A stretch of DNA of 64,000 bases. Origin: Entomortierella parvispora (lineage: Eukaryota > Mortierellomycota > Mortierellomycetes > Mortierellales > Mortierellaceae). The stretch is from contig OY752143.1 of assembly GCA_963573315.1 (NCBI GenBank), forward strand, positions 3,038,001-3,102,000, given 5' to 3'. Below the pieces are notes generated by a model, which saw only the letters and a program-made list of their open reading frames with translations, did not search any database and had not been told where the DNA came from. Below are positions 53,982 through 64,000 of the stretch, piece after piece. How positions within the stretch are numbered: position 1 is the first letter of the stretch; each line of letters begins with the position of its first letter. A program made the position numbers and the translations under genes.

Positions 53982-56900
53982 CTAACAAATCTTGAAGGCA
54001 GAATGAATGGCCTGTGCTCCCATATCCGTCTCCAACAGTTTATCCTGATCCTTTCTCTTGGTGTCCTCATCTCTATCCTTATTCTTTTTCGTCTCTGGAA
54101 TCTCGCCGTCGATTCCTGGTGCTACATCTGAAAGATCCGTCCCAATAACATCGTTCAGTCGCGTGAGCCAACTTCGAGTGACACCGTACTCCTTCTTGCG
54201 AACCAAGATCTCGGCCTCGGTTGGGATGCTCTCCAAAACAGTTCTGACAATCCATTGAAGTCCCATGTGCGCGTGTTCGGACCCCAACAAGCAGAGCAAC
54301 ATCATACTCAACGACAAATTGGATCCTACTTCTGTCACCAACGTGATCAGAGGCGAAGAAGCAGCCTTGGCTCCCTCTGTCACAACTGAGGCGCTGTGAT
54401 CCAGAGATCCGCGAAAGAGGTACAGAATGGAGGCGTTGGTCAAGGACGAGAACCAAGTGAGATGCTGCATGTTGTCGATCCAGGGTCCAATGGTGTCAGT
54501 CCTGGCTGGGATGGGGCGTCGCGTATGGAAACAAATCTTGGCCGCATCCGATCGTAGCTCAATCCAGTTATTAATGAACGCACAAAGACCTGTCAACGGC
54601 CAGATAACACTGAATAGGGACACGTATCCAAACTAGGTGGCATGGGCATGTGGTTTGGTTAGTTCGCCGCAGGAAAGCAAGGAAGCAAGGTAACGAAATG
54701 AAAGCTCTCGCTCAAACCCCTACCTGCTCCACCATCTCGCCATAGTCTTCGTTGACATCGTATTCTGGCAGATCGACCTGGTCACTGACGCTCTTCAAGA
54801 AGGCCTTGACCTCCTCTGGGTCTTGCTTGAGATCTTCGAGCTCATCTTCATCTTCTTCCTTCTCGTGATGCATAGCTTCGGAAACCTCCTTTTGGATCTT
54901 GGCCGCTCCTGTGACGACACGACGACTCATCCAGGGATAAATCGTCTCTGTAAAGAAACTGGTCAGCTGGTTCGAGATCATGAACGCCTGCAGTCGATCC
55001 TGAAGCATCTTTGGATCAATTGCCACAGTCGAAAACGGTAGTCCGTAGCCCTGCAAGACTGAAATAACCCGAGGCCCAAAAGGAATGTAAACGTAGGCTG
55101 TCAACAAAATCGAAAGGTAGCTGTTGAGGACCTTGAACACAAACACTTTTTGGACAAGGTGATAATCGTATGATCCATGCGTCTCGTAGTTTTCATAGTC
55201 TGTCAATCTCTTGGAAACAGAATTGCAAAGCTCTTCAACATAGGGCATCGCCAGGGTGTACAGAATAGTCGGCAGGTAGACCTATCGACATAACGAGTTA
55301 ATCTCACAAAGTTTGGGTCTTCAACTGCAGATGTGCAATCGCGAGAATATCCTTCTTACCAAGACTTCTTTCATATATCCGTCATAGTACACTTCCAAAA
55401 AGACCTCGACTCCAAACACGATGGTGAGAACCACCGAAAGCGCGAATGCACCTCCGACAACAACAGGGAATCCTGATATCTTCCGACCCCACCGTTTCCA
55501 GGGAGAAAAGAAAGGCGTCGGCTCTCCTGTAATAGGGTCTGTAACAATACTATCGCCCTTGAATGCCGGCCGCCTAGACTCGGACCTGGTCACGTTCTTA
55601 ACGCCCCACCAAAGTGCCAGCTCTCTTTCTCGGCGTTTCCAAGATTCGATAAAGATGGAGGACCACAAGATGACACAGAGACTGTAAAAGGCCGAAAATG
55701 AGGATCCAACGAGATGCACGATGGTTCCTAGAGCAGTCGGGATGATGAGCCAGAGAAAGTAAAACTCTAGAAACTCAAAGTAGTAGGCGACTTTTTCTCC
55801 AAAGTGATCCCGAATCCGAGAGAGGTCGTCCTGGTTCAAGAACCACTTTGTGGACCACGACTTTAGCCACGACTATCAACAATACACATCCAGTTTTCGT
55901 CATTAGCAGATCATAGTTCAATAAATATCAAGCCAAGTCATTCGCCGATCATAGTTCAGCGTAGTCTGAATTTGAAATGAGAAGGCTCCTTACTTTGTTG
56001 AAGTCCCAGTCATGTAGCGGCAGGATCCCGTCTACGAACGGACTCTCGCCCGGGTATATGCCAGCGCCCCCTTCGCTCGGTAGACCAGTGATCAAACTGT
56101 GAACCATCCTGAGGCGATTCGAGTCTGTGAGATCATCTAGAGAGCGATCCCGGACTTTGGCAGGCTGAAGCATCTGTTCGGCCTCGCCAGTGTCAGCCAC
56201 TTTTACTCCCGTCAGCCAGTCATGTACACTATTAAGGAAGCAGAGTTGTGAGTTACAGTAGAAGATGGCGAATTTCCCGAGCGAGTCAGTCCGCGCCTTG
56301 TTTCGATGCATGGAAGTCAAGGGGGTTGTTTGCAACAAAGAGGAGGAAGAACAGTAAAAAGAACAAGGGAGAAAAAGGAGTTTGAGGCTGCTGCTCTTAC
56401 TTGTGCCGAGTCACCTCACGCCGAAGAACGGTCCAAGGACAGAGGATGAAGATCAGAATCGTCTCCTTCCCGCTGGGTCGAGTTTCGTACCGCAAGCCGA
56501 CGCTGCTCAGCTTCATCAACAGCTCCTCGTAAGCATCCATGGTCTTCTGTTCCAGCTCAATCCTGTCTCCAATAGTCATCACAGGCGAGGACATAGACGC
56601 AGTCGAAGAAGGCCGGGAAGCAGGCGATGAAGTAGGGGAGTCTGACATCGAAGCTGAACTTCCAAAGCGCCGTAATGCTTTGGGTGGACCCTTGAACTTG
56701 AAGACAACCACCAGATCCGCATAAAGGTCAAACCCCTTGCTGTTTGGGTTCCCTGAAAACCGTTTCTTGTTCCTGTAGTGACGCCGACGACTGGGGTGGA
56801 GGTGTGAGTAGGAAGACGACGATGGATCATAGATAGTGTGGGCTGTAGCCATGTGAACCTCGTAGAAGGTGAGATGTTGGTGGTCCTCCTCTTTGCTCTC

Positions 56901-57023
56901 CTTATCCTTGTCCGCGGAGCTCTCTCCGGTTGTGGTGGCAAGAGTGGAGGAGGCGATGGACTGGTCGTGCTCGCTCCTGATCCTGAGGGCATTCGCACGC
57001 CTGATTGGGCGATCCTCGTTCAT
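53982..57023 (-). CDS. Anoctamin / TMEM16-family membrane protein (Ist2-like)
   Basis: Five exons, complement(join(53982..54632,54724..55281,55360..55872,55994..56228,56401..57023)), 859 residues, all junctions in frame. The N-terminal cytosolic part (1-280) is Ser-rich. The TMEM16 core starts with IRDHFGEKVAYYFEFLEFYF and continues with SLCVILWSSIFIESWKRRERELALWWG, IVTDPITGEPTPFFSPWKR, VLNSYLSILLTAYVYIPFG and FGYVSLFSVIWPLTGLCAFINNWIELRSDAAKI, all hallmark blocks (the E-L-R-SDA-K segment carries acidic residues of the calcium site). About ten membrane segments. Fungal members act as Ca-dependent phospholipid scramblases and/or ER-plasma-membrane tethers; the basic, Lys-rich C-terminus is short compared with yeast Ist2. 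Confidence 0.92.
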
Positions 57024-57104
57024 TGCAGTGGGATTCTGAATGAGAACAGAGGGAGGGAGAGAGAGATGAAGGAGAAAAGAGGATGAAGAGACGCAATCGA
57101 ACAG

Positions 57105-57137
<33 letters not shown>

Positions 57138-57646
57138 AAGAATGAAGAATAAATGAAAAAGAAGAGAGAGAAAGAGATGGAGAGAAAAAAAAAACAAAAG
57201 AGAGACAGCCCCACCTCCCGAGGAAGAAGGAAGAAGGAAGAAGAGAGGGAATGATGATGCACACGCACAGAGAAGAGAGACACAAGGGGCAACAACAATG
57301 TTCCTGTTTCTGGCCCATTGGGCGCCCGCGCCCCCTTCTCCGCCTTCCTAATCGAGCAAAAACAGGCACAGGCACAGGCACTTCAACCCAACAGAGCAAA
57401 GTCAAAAACCTCAATTGCCAGCGAGCCAACTGGACAGCACCGTCGCTTCTTGCGGGAAAGGGACAAGAAAATTAAGATGGGAAGCAGCGCGAGAAAAGGT
57501 CTGAGTGTATTGTTGCAGGCGCCTCCTCTCTTCTCACAGGAACAAGGCCCGTGCTGGATACGTGATGCAATCCTAGGCCTCGCTTGCTCATAATGTTATA
57601 CAATGTAAAAGTACAGCGTCTTCGCACTCCTGACTCCACGTCGCCT
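57024..57646. other. Leader of TMEM16 gene and downstream region of the WD40 gene
   Basis: 623 bases with a run of about 30 A (57106-57135) and GA-rich stretches on +, i.e. poly-T/CT leader on the TMEM16 strand. No gene; hydrophobic frames rich in Phe are products of the poly-T tract. Confidence 0.5.
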
Positions 57647-60600
57647 CTACATGTCGTCCGACAGCAAGACCATCTCCCGGCTTCGATACTTCTCCAGGAA
57701 CCCTCCGTTCATCGTAAAGATACTGACTGCACCCATATCGGAGCCCACAACAAGGTGTTCGAACATGGGCGACGCCACCGCGCGCGCTAATGGACCCAAA
57801 TTCACCTCCAATGTCGATCTCGGCACGTTGCACGTTGCCTGTCGAAGATCCCACGTCCTCACAACACCGTCGCCTCCTGTGGTCAACAGTACGGTTTCGC
57901 TGGTTCCCCCCCCCTGAGGTAGCCAAAGAGCGGACGTCACTCCTCCATGAGACTCTCCATCTGTCCTGTCCTGATGTGCCAGTTGATGAAGAGGGTTCAC
58001 AGTTATGAATCGTCGATCGAACACAGCAATTTCGTTGTTACTGGAACAACTGATGATGTACTGCCCGCATGGGCTGAAATCCACGATATTCACGTCTCTT
58101 TGCCCAGACTCGGCCACTTGAACTTGTCTCGCGTACCGGACATCAAAGAGACGTGCCAGACCGTCTCCCATTTCCTCCACCTCTGTTGTCCTGCCAGATG
58201 TTCCACAAACAATAGTGTTCCCTGTGACAAAAAAATAGACGTAGTGTCAGCGACAATGATGGATAAAGGGTATTATCCAGACAATCATCTAGACAGCTGC
58301 CCATCACTTACCGTATGGACAAAATGACAGACAGGACACGCTCTTTGAGACGGTCGAGTTACCCGCTCGCTGGAACTCGAGATCCGCCTTCTTTGATTCT
58401 GTATTTGCGTCATAAAATTCGACCTGGAAGGGAATAAAGCAAGCACAGCTCAGTAAAACGAGAAAAAGTGGCATGCAGCAGCCACACAGCGCGATAATCT
58501 TGACATGAGTATCTTACCACTCCGTGTTGGTCGCTAATGCTCTGGCCATGCGAGAATCCCTCCAGTCCAACTGCGAGACAATCCCAGTAGTATTCGCGTC
58601 CAAACGAGACACACGAAGCCACACGGGGGCGAGGGTGTAAGGAGCTCCTTTTTGATCTTTTGTTCCTTGCTTTCACCCTACCATTGCTGTCCAGGGAGAA
58701 TATATCTACAGTGCCGTCGGAAGAACAGGTCGCAAAGACATCCTCTCCATTCATACTGTCAATTACGGTCGCGATCTGATTAATATGCCCGGTATTCTCT
58801 ACGTGAAAAGTCAAGTGAAGTCAGATCTACGCCAATGGTAACCATCTCTACTTGAGTTATCAACCACTGTTTGCTATGAACCCTTACGAATCGTGAATGT
58901 ACGCTCTCCTGTGTCAGAGTTCCAGATCTATGCAAGTGTCAGATAAAAAGGCACTATTAGAAACCACTCCAGGTTCATATCATCACGGACGCCTGGGCTC
59001 GATTCGATCTCTTCTATCACAATTACCATGGTCTGTTTGTCGTTTGATCCTGTGATAAAAAATGACTCTGAATATGAAAGTTTCACATCATTGACCGAGG
59101 TAACCAAATCTATATCATCAATTCATGTTCAAGTCCAGGTAAGTAGAGAAGTTGTCATTCATTCGCAACAACCAGACCGTGAAGGCGATTACTCACCTTG
59201 ATATGTTTGTCCAATTCGAGCTCGTGTCTCGTGTCCGTGCAGCCGCTTGACTGCACCGGCGTCTAGGTCGCATAGAAGGAAGTTGCCGGGCCGATTGTAT
59301 ATATCGCTGGTTGCGATGTTGGCGATTGCTAGTTTCATCCTAAATAGCCAGAGGGAGGTCCTTGTCATCAGTTTCGCCAAAATTCTGCAGTAAATAACAT
59401 TTTCAGCTGCCTTGTCCTACCCTGATCCGTTTGCCTTCAGAGCAAAGTCGATAACGCTTCCGCTTGAGAAATCAAAAGTGGTGGCGCACTTGTATGAATT
59501 GACCTGAGTCATCATCATTCGATCCTAAAAGAAGAAACGAAAGATTAGGTTTGTGAACGATGATACTTGCAACCTTTGGTCTCTTTCATCGCCTCTCGAG
59601 ATTTACCCTGTATGTTCGTGTGTATCTAGGGCGGAGTTCCCGTAGTCTCTTTGTTTTCAGGAAGGACATCCTGCCGGTGACGTCTGCTGGTTTCCGCGGT
59701 GCTGCTCTCTGTGGGAATTCTTGGATAGAGTATTCAAATACTCTTCGACATCTTGCTGCATCAACTTCGTTTCCTGTCTGTTCCAATGCTTGTTTGGAAA
59801 CACTGCTCCAGTCTACTGCTTGACCGCGTTCGAGAAATCGGCACGCCTCCATGAATATGGTTGATAATACATTTAGAGGAATAGGGGGCAATCGCAACAT
59901 TGGCTTCTCTCGCTCCCATCGTTTTGTTGCTTGGTGCTTGTCTACTTCTTCCTGCTGATAACGCTAAACAAGATAATGGAGTAAAACTCTGGAAAATTCA
60001 GACAATGTTTCTGGGTCCAACGCATTAGGTGCTGCTCTTCCCTGGATATTGAGCTCCATAAACTGAGCTATGTTCATACCAACAATCGTCTTTTCTTCGA
60101 GTCCAAATAATATCGTTGTGCCAGAAATGCGTAGTCCGTGTCTGGTGGAGGATAGTGGTGTGTCTAATAGTTTACAAAAGAGCCATCCAGGTCAGTCCAA
60201 TTACCAAGAGGATTGGCAGGGAATCTCAGTATATTCTGTCATATTACCGTCGTCTCGTCTCTCATCTCCATCCCGAAATGCTCCTCCTCGTCGTACTCTG
60301 ACGCGTCGGTATGGCTTTCATGGTTGACGAATGTCATGTACTCTCGCGATGCTTCCTCGTCGTCGTCGTCGTCGTCGTCGTCGCCATTTTGAGACCATTC
60401 GTCTCCTATGCTCCTCGTATTTCTGCCTTCGTCCGAGGAGATATCCGAGGCATTGTGTTTCGAGATGATGGCCCCTTCCGCCGCTGAGGATGGCATCTTG
60501 AACTCGACTGCACGCGGACTTTGGCTGGAACTATGCGTTGAAATAAGAGGGCTTGGGAAAGGGGACTTTGACAGTTTCGTCTTTGAAAATCTTGGCGAGT

Positions 60601-60763
60601 GCTCGAACCGTCTGTTTCTTTGGAGCCCACTGCTTTCCTCGTCGTCAGAGGAAATAATGTCGATAACTTGCGAACTCGGTAAGGGATCATCGGCCTGGAT
60701 CGAGTCACTGTCAGAGTCGGACGAAATGTCGATCGTCGGTGGGTACGTCCAGGAACGCGACAT
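57647..60763 (-). CDS. WD40-repeat protein with acidic N-terminus and Myb/SANT-like motif
   Basis: Multi-exon minus-strand gene, ATG at 60763 (MSRSWTYPPTIDIS), TAG at 57647-57649. Exon 1 is acidic and Ser-rich with a run of Asp. An 84-nt intron leads to THHYPPPDTDYAFLAQRYY; the next exon (about 59970-59640) holds KPMLRLPPIPLNVLS and a Myb/SANT-like block DWSSVSKQALEQTG...ARCRRVFEYSI. Later exons read as WD40 blades: FALKANG-like and LLCDLDAGAVKRLHGHE; SESFFITGSNDKQTMIWN; DVFATCSSDGTVDIFSLD; NIVDFSPCGQYIISCSSNNE then IAVFDRR; TTGGDGVVRTWDLRQ; EHLVVGSDMGAVSIF. So a beta-propeller of about seven blades. Likely nuclear scaffold given the Myb-like part, but no orthologue is recognised. Internal exon edges were not all resolved. 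Confidence 0.75.
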
Positions 60764-61671
60764 TAGGACAGAGGCGGGCAAGCAACGACGCGTTCAAGGC
60801 AAGATGGGGCCACGCAGGGGGGAGGAGAATCAAAGAGGAAGAGGTACCCATGTGCATGCACCAGTGTCGAGTCTTGTTTCCATTTCCAACGCTGAACATG
60901 TTGCCACTGACTACTTGAGGGGCGCGCCGATTTCTGTCGCGCCAATCCCTGTGCGGCGAAGACACGTTTGGTGGCAAAAATGTCACTTGGAGGCAGCGCC
61001 GGCAAACCCGACTCGCGAGTCGCGACCATGGCAGGCTGAGATACCTTGCTGTGTAAGGCACCCTTTGTCCTTGTGATCGAGGAGGGGGACGACCGATTAA
61101 GCTGTTGAGAAAAAGGGCGAGTGGAGTCTCGGCTAATCAGGCTACTCCTTCGGGAACGAGAGTCATCCGCGCAAGGGGAGACATGGCTCGGCGGCCTCGC
61201 CTGTAGTCCACAATTCCGACTCGATTCTATGAAGCCGCGACAACAGGTAAGTGAGGTTGGGTCCGAGATGCTGAAACCGACATATGCTCTGTCCCTCTCC
61301 AGCAAACAAGGCCATGGGGGAGGAAGAAAGAGGGGAACAGCAGCAGGCTATTTTTGCCGCTGCTATTTTTATCGTGCGTGCTCGTCCCTTCTTTGCTTGC
61401 CTGTTCGAGGTTTGATGGAAACACCAAAACCCTTTCTCTCTTTGTCTTCTCTCTGCTCGCACCTCCCTTTGCAACAGACTCCTCTGCATTGACGTCGCTC
61501 TCTCAATTGACCGTCTTCTCCACGCGGCACGCTCGTCGCCCTCCTGCCAAACAGGGCAGACAATTGCACCGAGTGCATCCTACGTCCTCTCTGCCACACC
61601 CGACCCATTGCAAAAGCAGTCACTCTCCCTCTTTTTCCTCTGCTTCCTCTCTTCTATTGTTCTGTTCATCC

Positions 61672-61705
<34 letters not shown>

Positions 61706-61813
61706 TTCATTCGTCCTTTCTTCATTCCCTTCTTCCTTCTCACCCGAACCTCCCCTCTTTCAGACCCGAGCCTTTTTCTTCCTCCCTTCCATCCCCCCAT
61801 CCTCGTGCACACC
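60764..61813. promoter_or_regulatory. Divergent promoter region between the WD40 gene and the MEF2-type gene
   Basis: 1050 bases, no supported gene. The MEF2 side is a long CT-rich leader with (TC)n then (AC)n dinucleotide repeats at 61671-61706. The other half is GC-balanced with no recognisable element. Confidence 0.5.
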
Positions 61814-63976
61814 ATGGGACGTAAAAAGATTCAGATCAAAACCATTGTCGACGAGCGCAACCGTCAGGTACGTAACTCTCCTTTTCAGCATCAGTCGGTG
61901 GTTTGCCCCCTTGACCATGTACCCCGTCTCTGAGCGATGCTCCCAAGACTCGGCTCGATAGCCCACCTCTCAACGGAGCACGCTGTCGCTGCAGACCACG
62001 CCGATATGGTTTTGAAGTCCAGTCGTCCTAGCTACTTTCGCCTAGACGGTCGAGTGCTGGGTTTCATCCCACGTGACAACGACAAACTCTTTGTAAAAAT
62101 AGAGATGCGTCTGTTGGACTCGCCTCGGACGGGGGTGTCTGTTTTTATTGAATTCATACATTCATGCATGGACACTAGTCGCAAACACAGTCAAGAAACA
62201 CTGGCAGCATGGACCGCAACGCAAAAGAGGGGTGAGCGAATGAGATGCTGACGAGGTCCTCTTTTTTTTTCTGGTCATTCCCGCAGGTTACTTTTCAGAA
62301 GCGTCGATTCGGACTGATGAAGAAGGCCATGGAGCTCAGTGTCCTTTGCGACTGCCAGATTGGTCTGATCATCTTCAACTCGAACAACAAGTTGGTCCAG
62401 TATTCGTCCCACGACATTGACCAGATCCTACTGAGATATACCGAGGTGAGTGGCCACGCGTCATGTGGAAAGGCATCTTTTTGCTTGGCTGCGACAGGAT
62501 CATGTATTGCAGCGCCTGTACTGCTGTCCTGCCTTTTCAGCAGCGGAAGGAGGGGCTGGACGAGGGAGGGCTGTGCAGTTTCTCCCATGCCTCCACAGCA
62601 AAAGGGGGGAGGCAGAAGGCAGACAATCAAGACGAAGCGTCTCCCCCTCCCCTCCCCTCCCCCCTGCGTGTATCAACTGATAGCAAGGAACAATCTATGG
62701 TCCTTTCCGGATTGCAACTGCTGACCTTTGCCCCTGTCCTGTCCTGCGTCCTGTTTAGTACAACGATTCGTGTGAGACCTACACCAACAAGGAGTTCCTC
62801 AACGCTGCCGACATCAAGGACGAGGAAGAGGACGAGGATGCGCTCTCGGTCGCCGGAGATGACCGTAGCAAGCTGTCCGTCACACCCCAGCCTCAGTCCG
62901 TGACCCCCCAGATGCAACATACGCCAGTCCAAGGCGCCATGCACACACCTCCGCCCCCTCACCAATCGACCATGCAACACACCCCGCCTAATTTGCCGCT
63001 ACACATGCAGCAGCGTAGCCCGTATCAGATGCCGCCTAATGTCGTAGTTCATCCCCAGCAATATGATGCTTTCCAGTATCCGCAACTACCACAACAACAG
63101 CAGCACTTGGACCCTCAGTATCGACCCCAGCAGTATGGTCACCATCCTCAGCATGCTGGACAGTACCCACAGAATGCGATGCTCTTGCAGCAGCAGCAGC
63201 AGCAACAACAGCAGCAGCATCTCCAGCATCACCCACAGCAGCAGCCACAGCACTACCAGCAACATCTCCAACACATTCCTGGTCCTCAGCATCCCTCTCC
63301 TCAGCCCCCAAGACATCAGATTCCTCACCACTCTCAGACCGTGGCCGAGACTGTGCAACAGCACGAGCAGGTACATTATTGATTCACACAGAAGAGGAAA
63401 GAGGAGCCCACTATAGTGCCATGATTTCATGTGCTGTAAATTGCGACACCATCTGATTTTATTCGTTCCACCCTGCAGATGTACTCCCAAAGTCGGCCTT
63501 TCCAACAGCAGCAATTCCAACAGCCTACCGGCCCGTTCATCAACCGCTCTTTTGCTCAGCCGCAGAATGGACAAAGCCTACAGCTGCCGGTGACAAGTAC
63601 CCCAATGTCCACCCCAATGCCCGTTCCCATGCAACAACAGCCTCAGTCATCGAATCAGCAGCAGCAGCAGCAACAGCAACAACAACAACAGCAGCAGCAG
63701 GCTCACTCGCAATCTGCTTCACCGGTCATGAGCCACCACAACGCCATGAAAGGAGGCCAGTCGCCCATGAACGGAGATAAATCACCCATGACAGACGGAT
63801 CTTCAGTCATGAACTCGACACCTCCTGGTACTACAACAGGGGCTGGATCACCTGTGCTGAGTCCTATCGGTGGAGCCAAAAAGCCAAAGCTTCGCGTGCA
63901 AATCCCATCTGATGCCAAAGAAAGTGCCACTCTTGCTGGACCGATGATCAAGGATGAATCGAGCGAGCTGCCTCCA
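61814..63976 (+). CDS. MEF2-type MADS-box transcription factor (3' end outside window)
   Basis: Four exons seen, join(61814..61867,62287..62445,62759..63370,63479..63976), ending at a donor GTAAGT, so the gene continues past the window; 441 codons are visible. Exon 1 encodes [18 protein letters not shown] and exon 2 begins [20 protein letters not shown] then [16 protein letters not shown], a MADS box of the MEF2 class (IKTI.DERNRQVTF and CD..I.L.IFNS), like yeast Rlm1/Smp1 rather than SRF/Mcm1. A short MEF2-like extension ([18 protein letters not shown]) follows, then an acidic patch and a Gln/Pro-rich region with two poly-Gln tracts (CAG/CAA at 63188-63218 and 63658-63700) and repeated SPM motifs. 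Expected to bind CTA(A/T)4TAG-type sites; MAP-kinase docking cannot be judged. The intron between exons 1 and 2 is long (419 nt). Confidence 0.93.
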
Positions 63977-64000
63977 GTAAGTTGTTTCTCCGTTAATACG

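Overview
The window is gene-dense, intron-rich fungal DNA. It has short GT-AG introns (mostly 70-110 nt), microexons, long CT-rich leaders, and no bacterial signals. Single-copy eukaryotic genes (SRP54, the KEOPS subunit Cgi121, COA6, RNase H1, CCDC43, an SR splicing factor, a TMEM16 scramblase-like protein, a MEF2-type MADS factor) sit beside families that I recall as expanded in Mortierellomycotina (Mortierella and relatives). That lineage is my best guess; it is an inference from family content and not a database result.

Layout. 1-11 kb: two related ferric-reductase/NOX-type genes (the first cut by the window edge) enclose a decayed F-box gene, an RNI-type leucine-rich-repeat protein and a stand-alone retrotransposon Gag-like ORF; a CCDC43 orthologue follows. 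11.5-22.5 kb is an accessory island: a lineage-specific unknown gene, a structured non-coding stretch, a 1336-residue fusion of an XPG/FEN1-type nuclease with a Fanzor (eukaryotic TnpB-like) nuclease, a 397-bp divergent promoter, and a MULE transposase read the other way. 22.8-37.8 kb: COA6, a serine-rich protein with a galactose-binding-like C-terminus, RNase H1, an FAD monooxygenase, CGI121, an SR protein and SRP54. 38-52 kb: a long leader-like region, a bromodomain-plus-kinase protein, a membrane-anchored surface-type protein, an F-box/LRR protein, an RRM-only PPIE-like protein and a sphingomyelin-synthase-like enzyme. 52.5-53.9 kb: a tandem array of about 198-bp units. 54-64 kb: TMEM16, a WD40 protein with a Myb-like motif, and a MEF2-type gene running off the end.

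Most notable: the XPG-Fanzor gene. I followed its five exons across the boundary between the two nuclease parts; every junction keeps frame, so this is one polypeptide with an apparently complete FEN1-type acidic set and a Fanzor-type RuvC/zinc-ribbon core. Just 3' of its stop lies a hairpin-rich stretch, where guide RNAs of Fanzor/TnpB systems are usually encoded. The adjacent divergent MULE transposase suggests past or present transposon carriage, but I could not identify terminal inverted repeats or target duplications.

Gene models were built by hand from splice consensus and frame continuity; starts are ATG unless stated.
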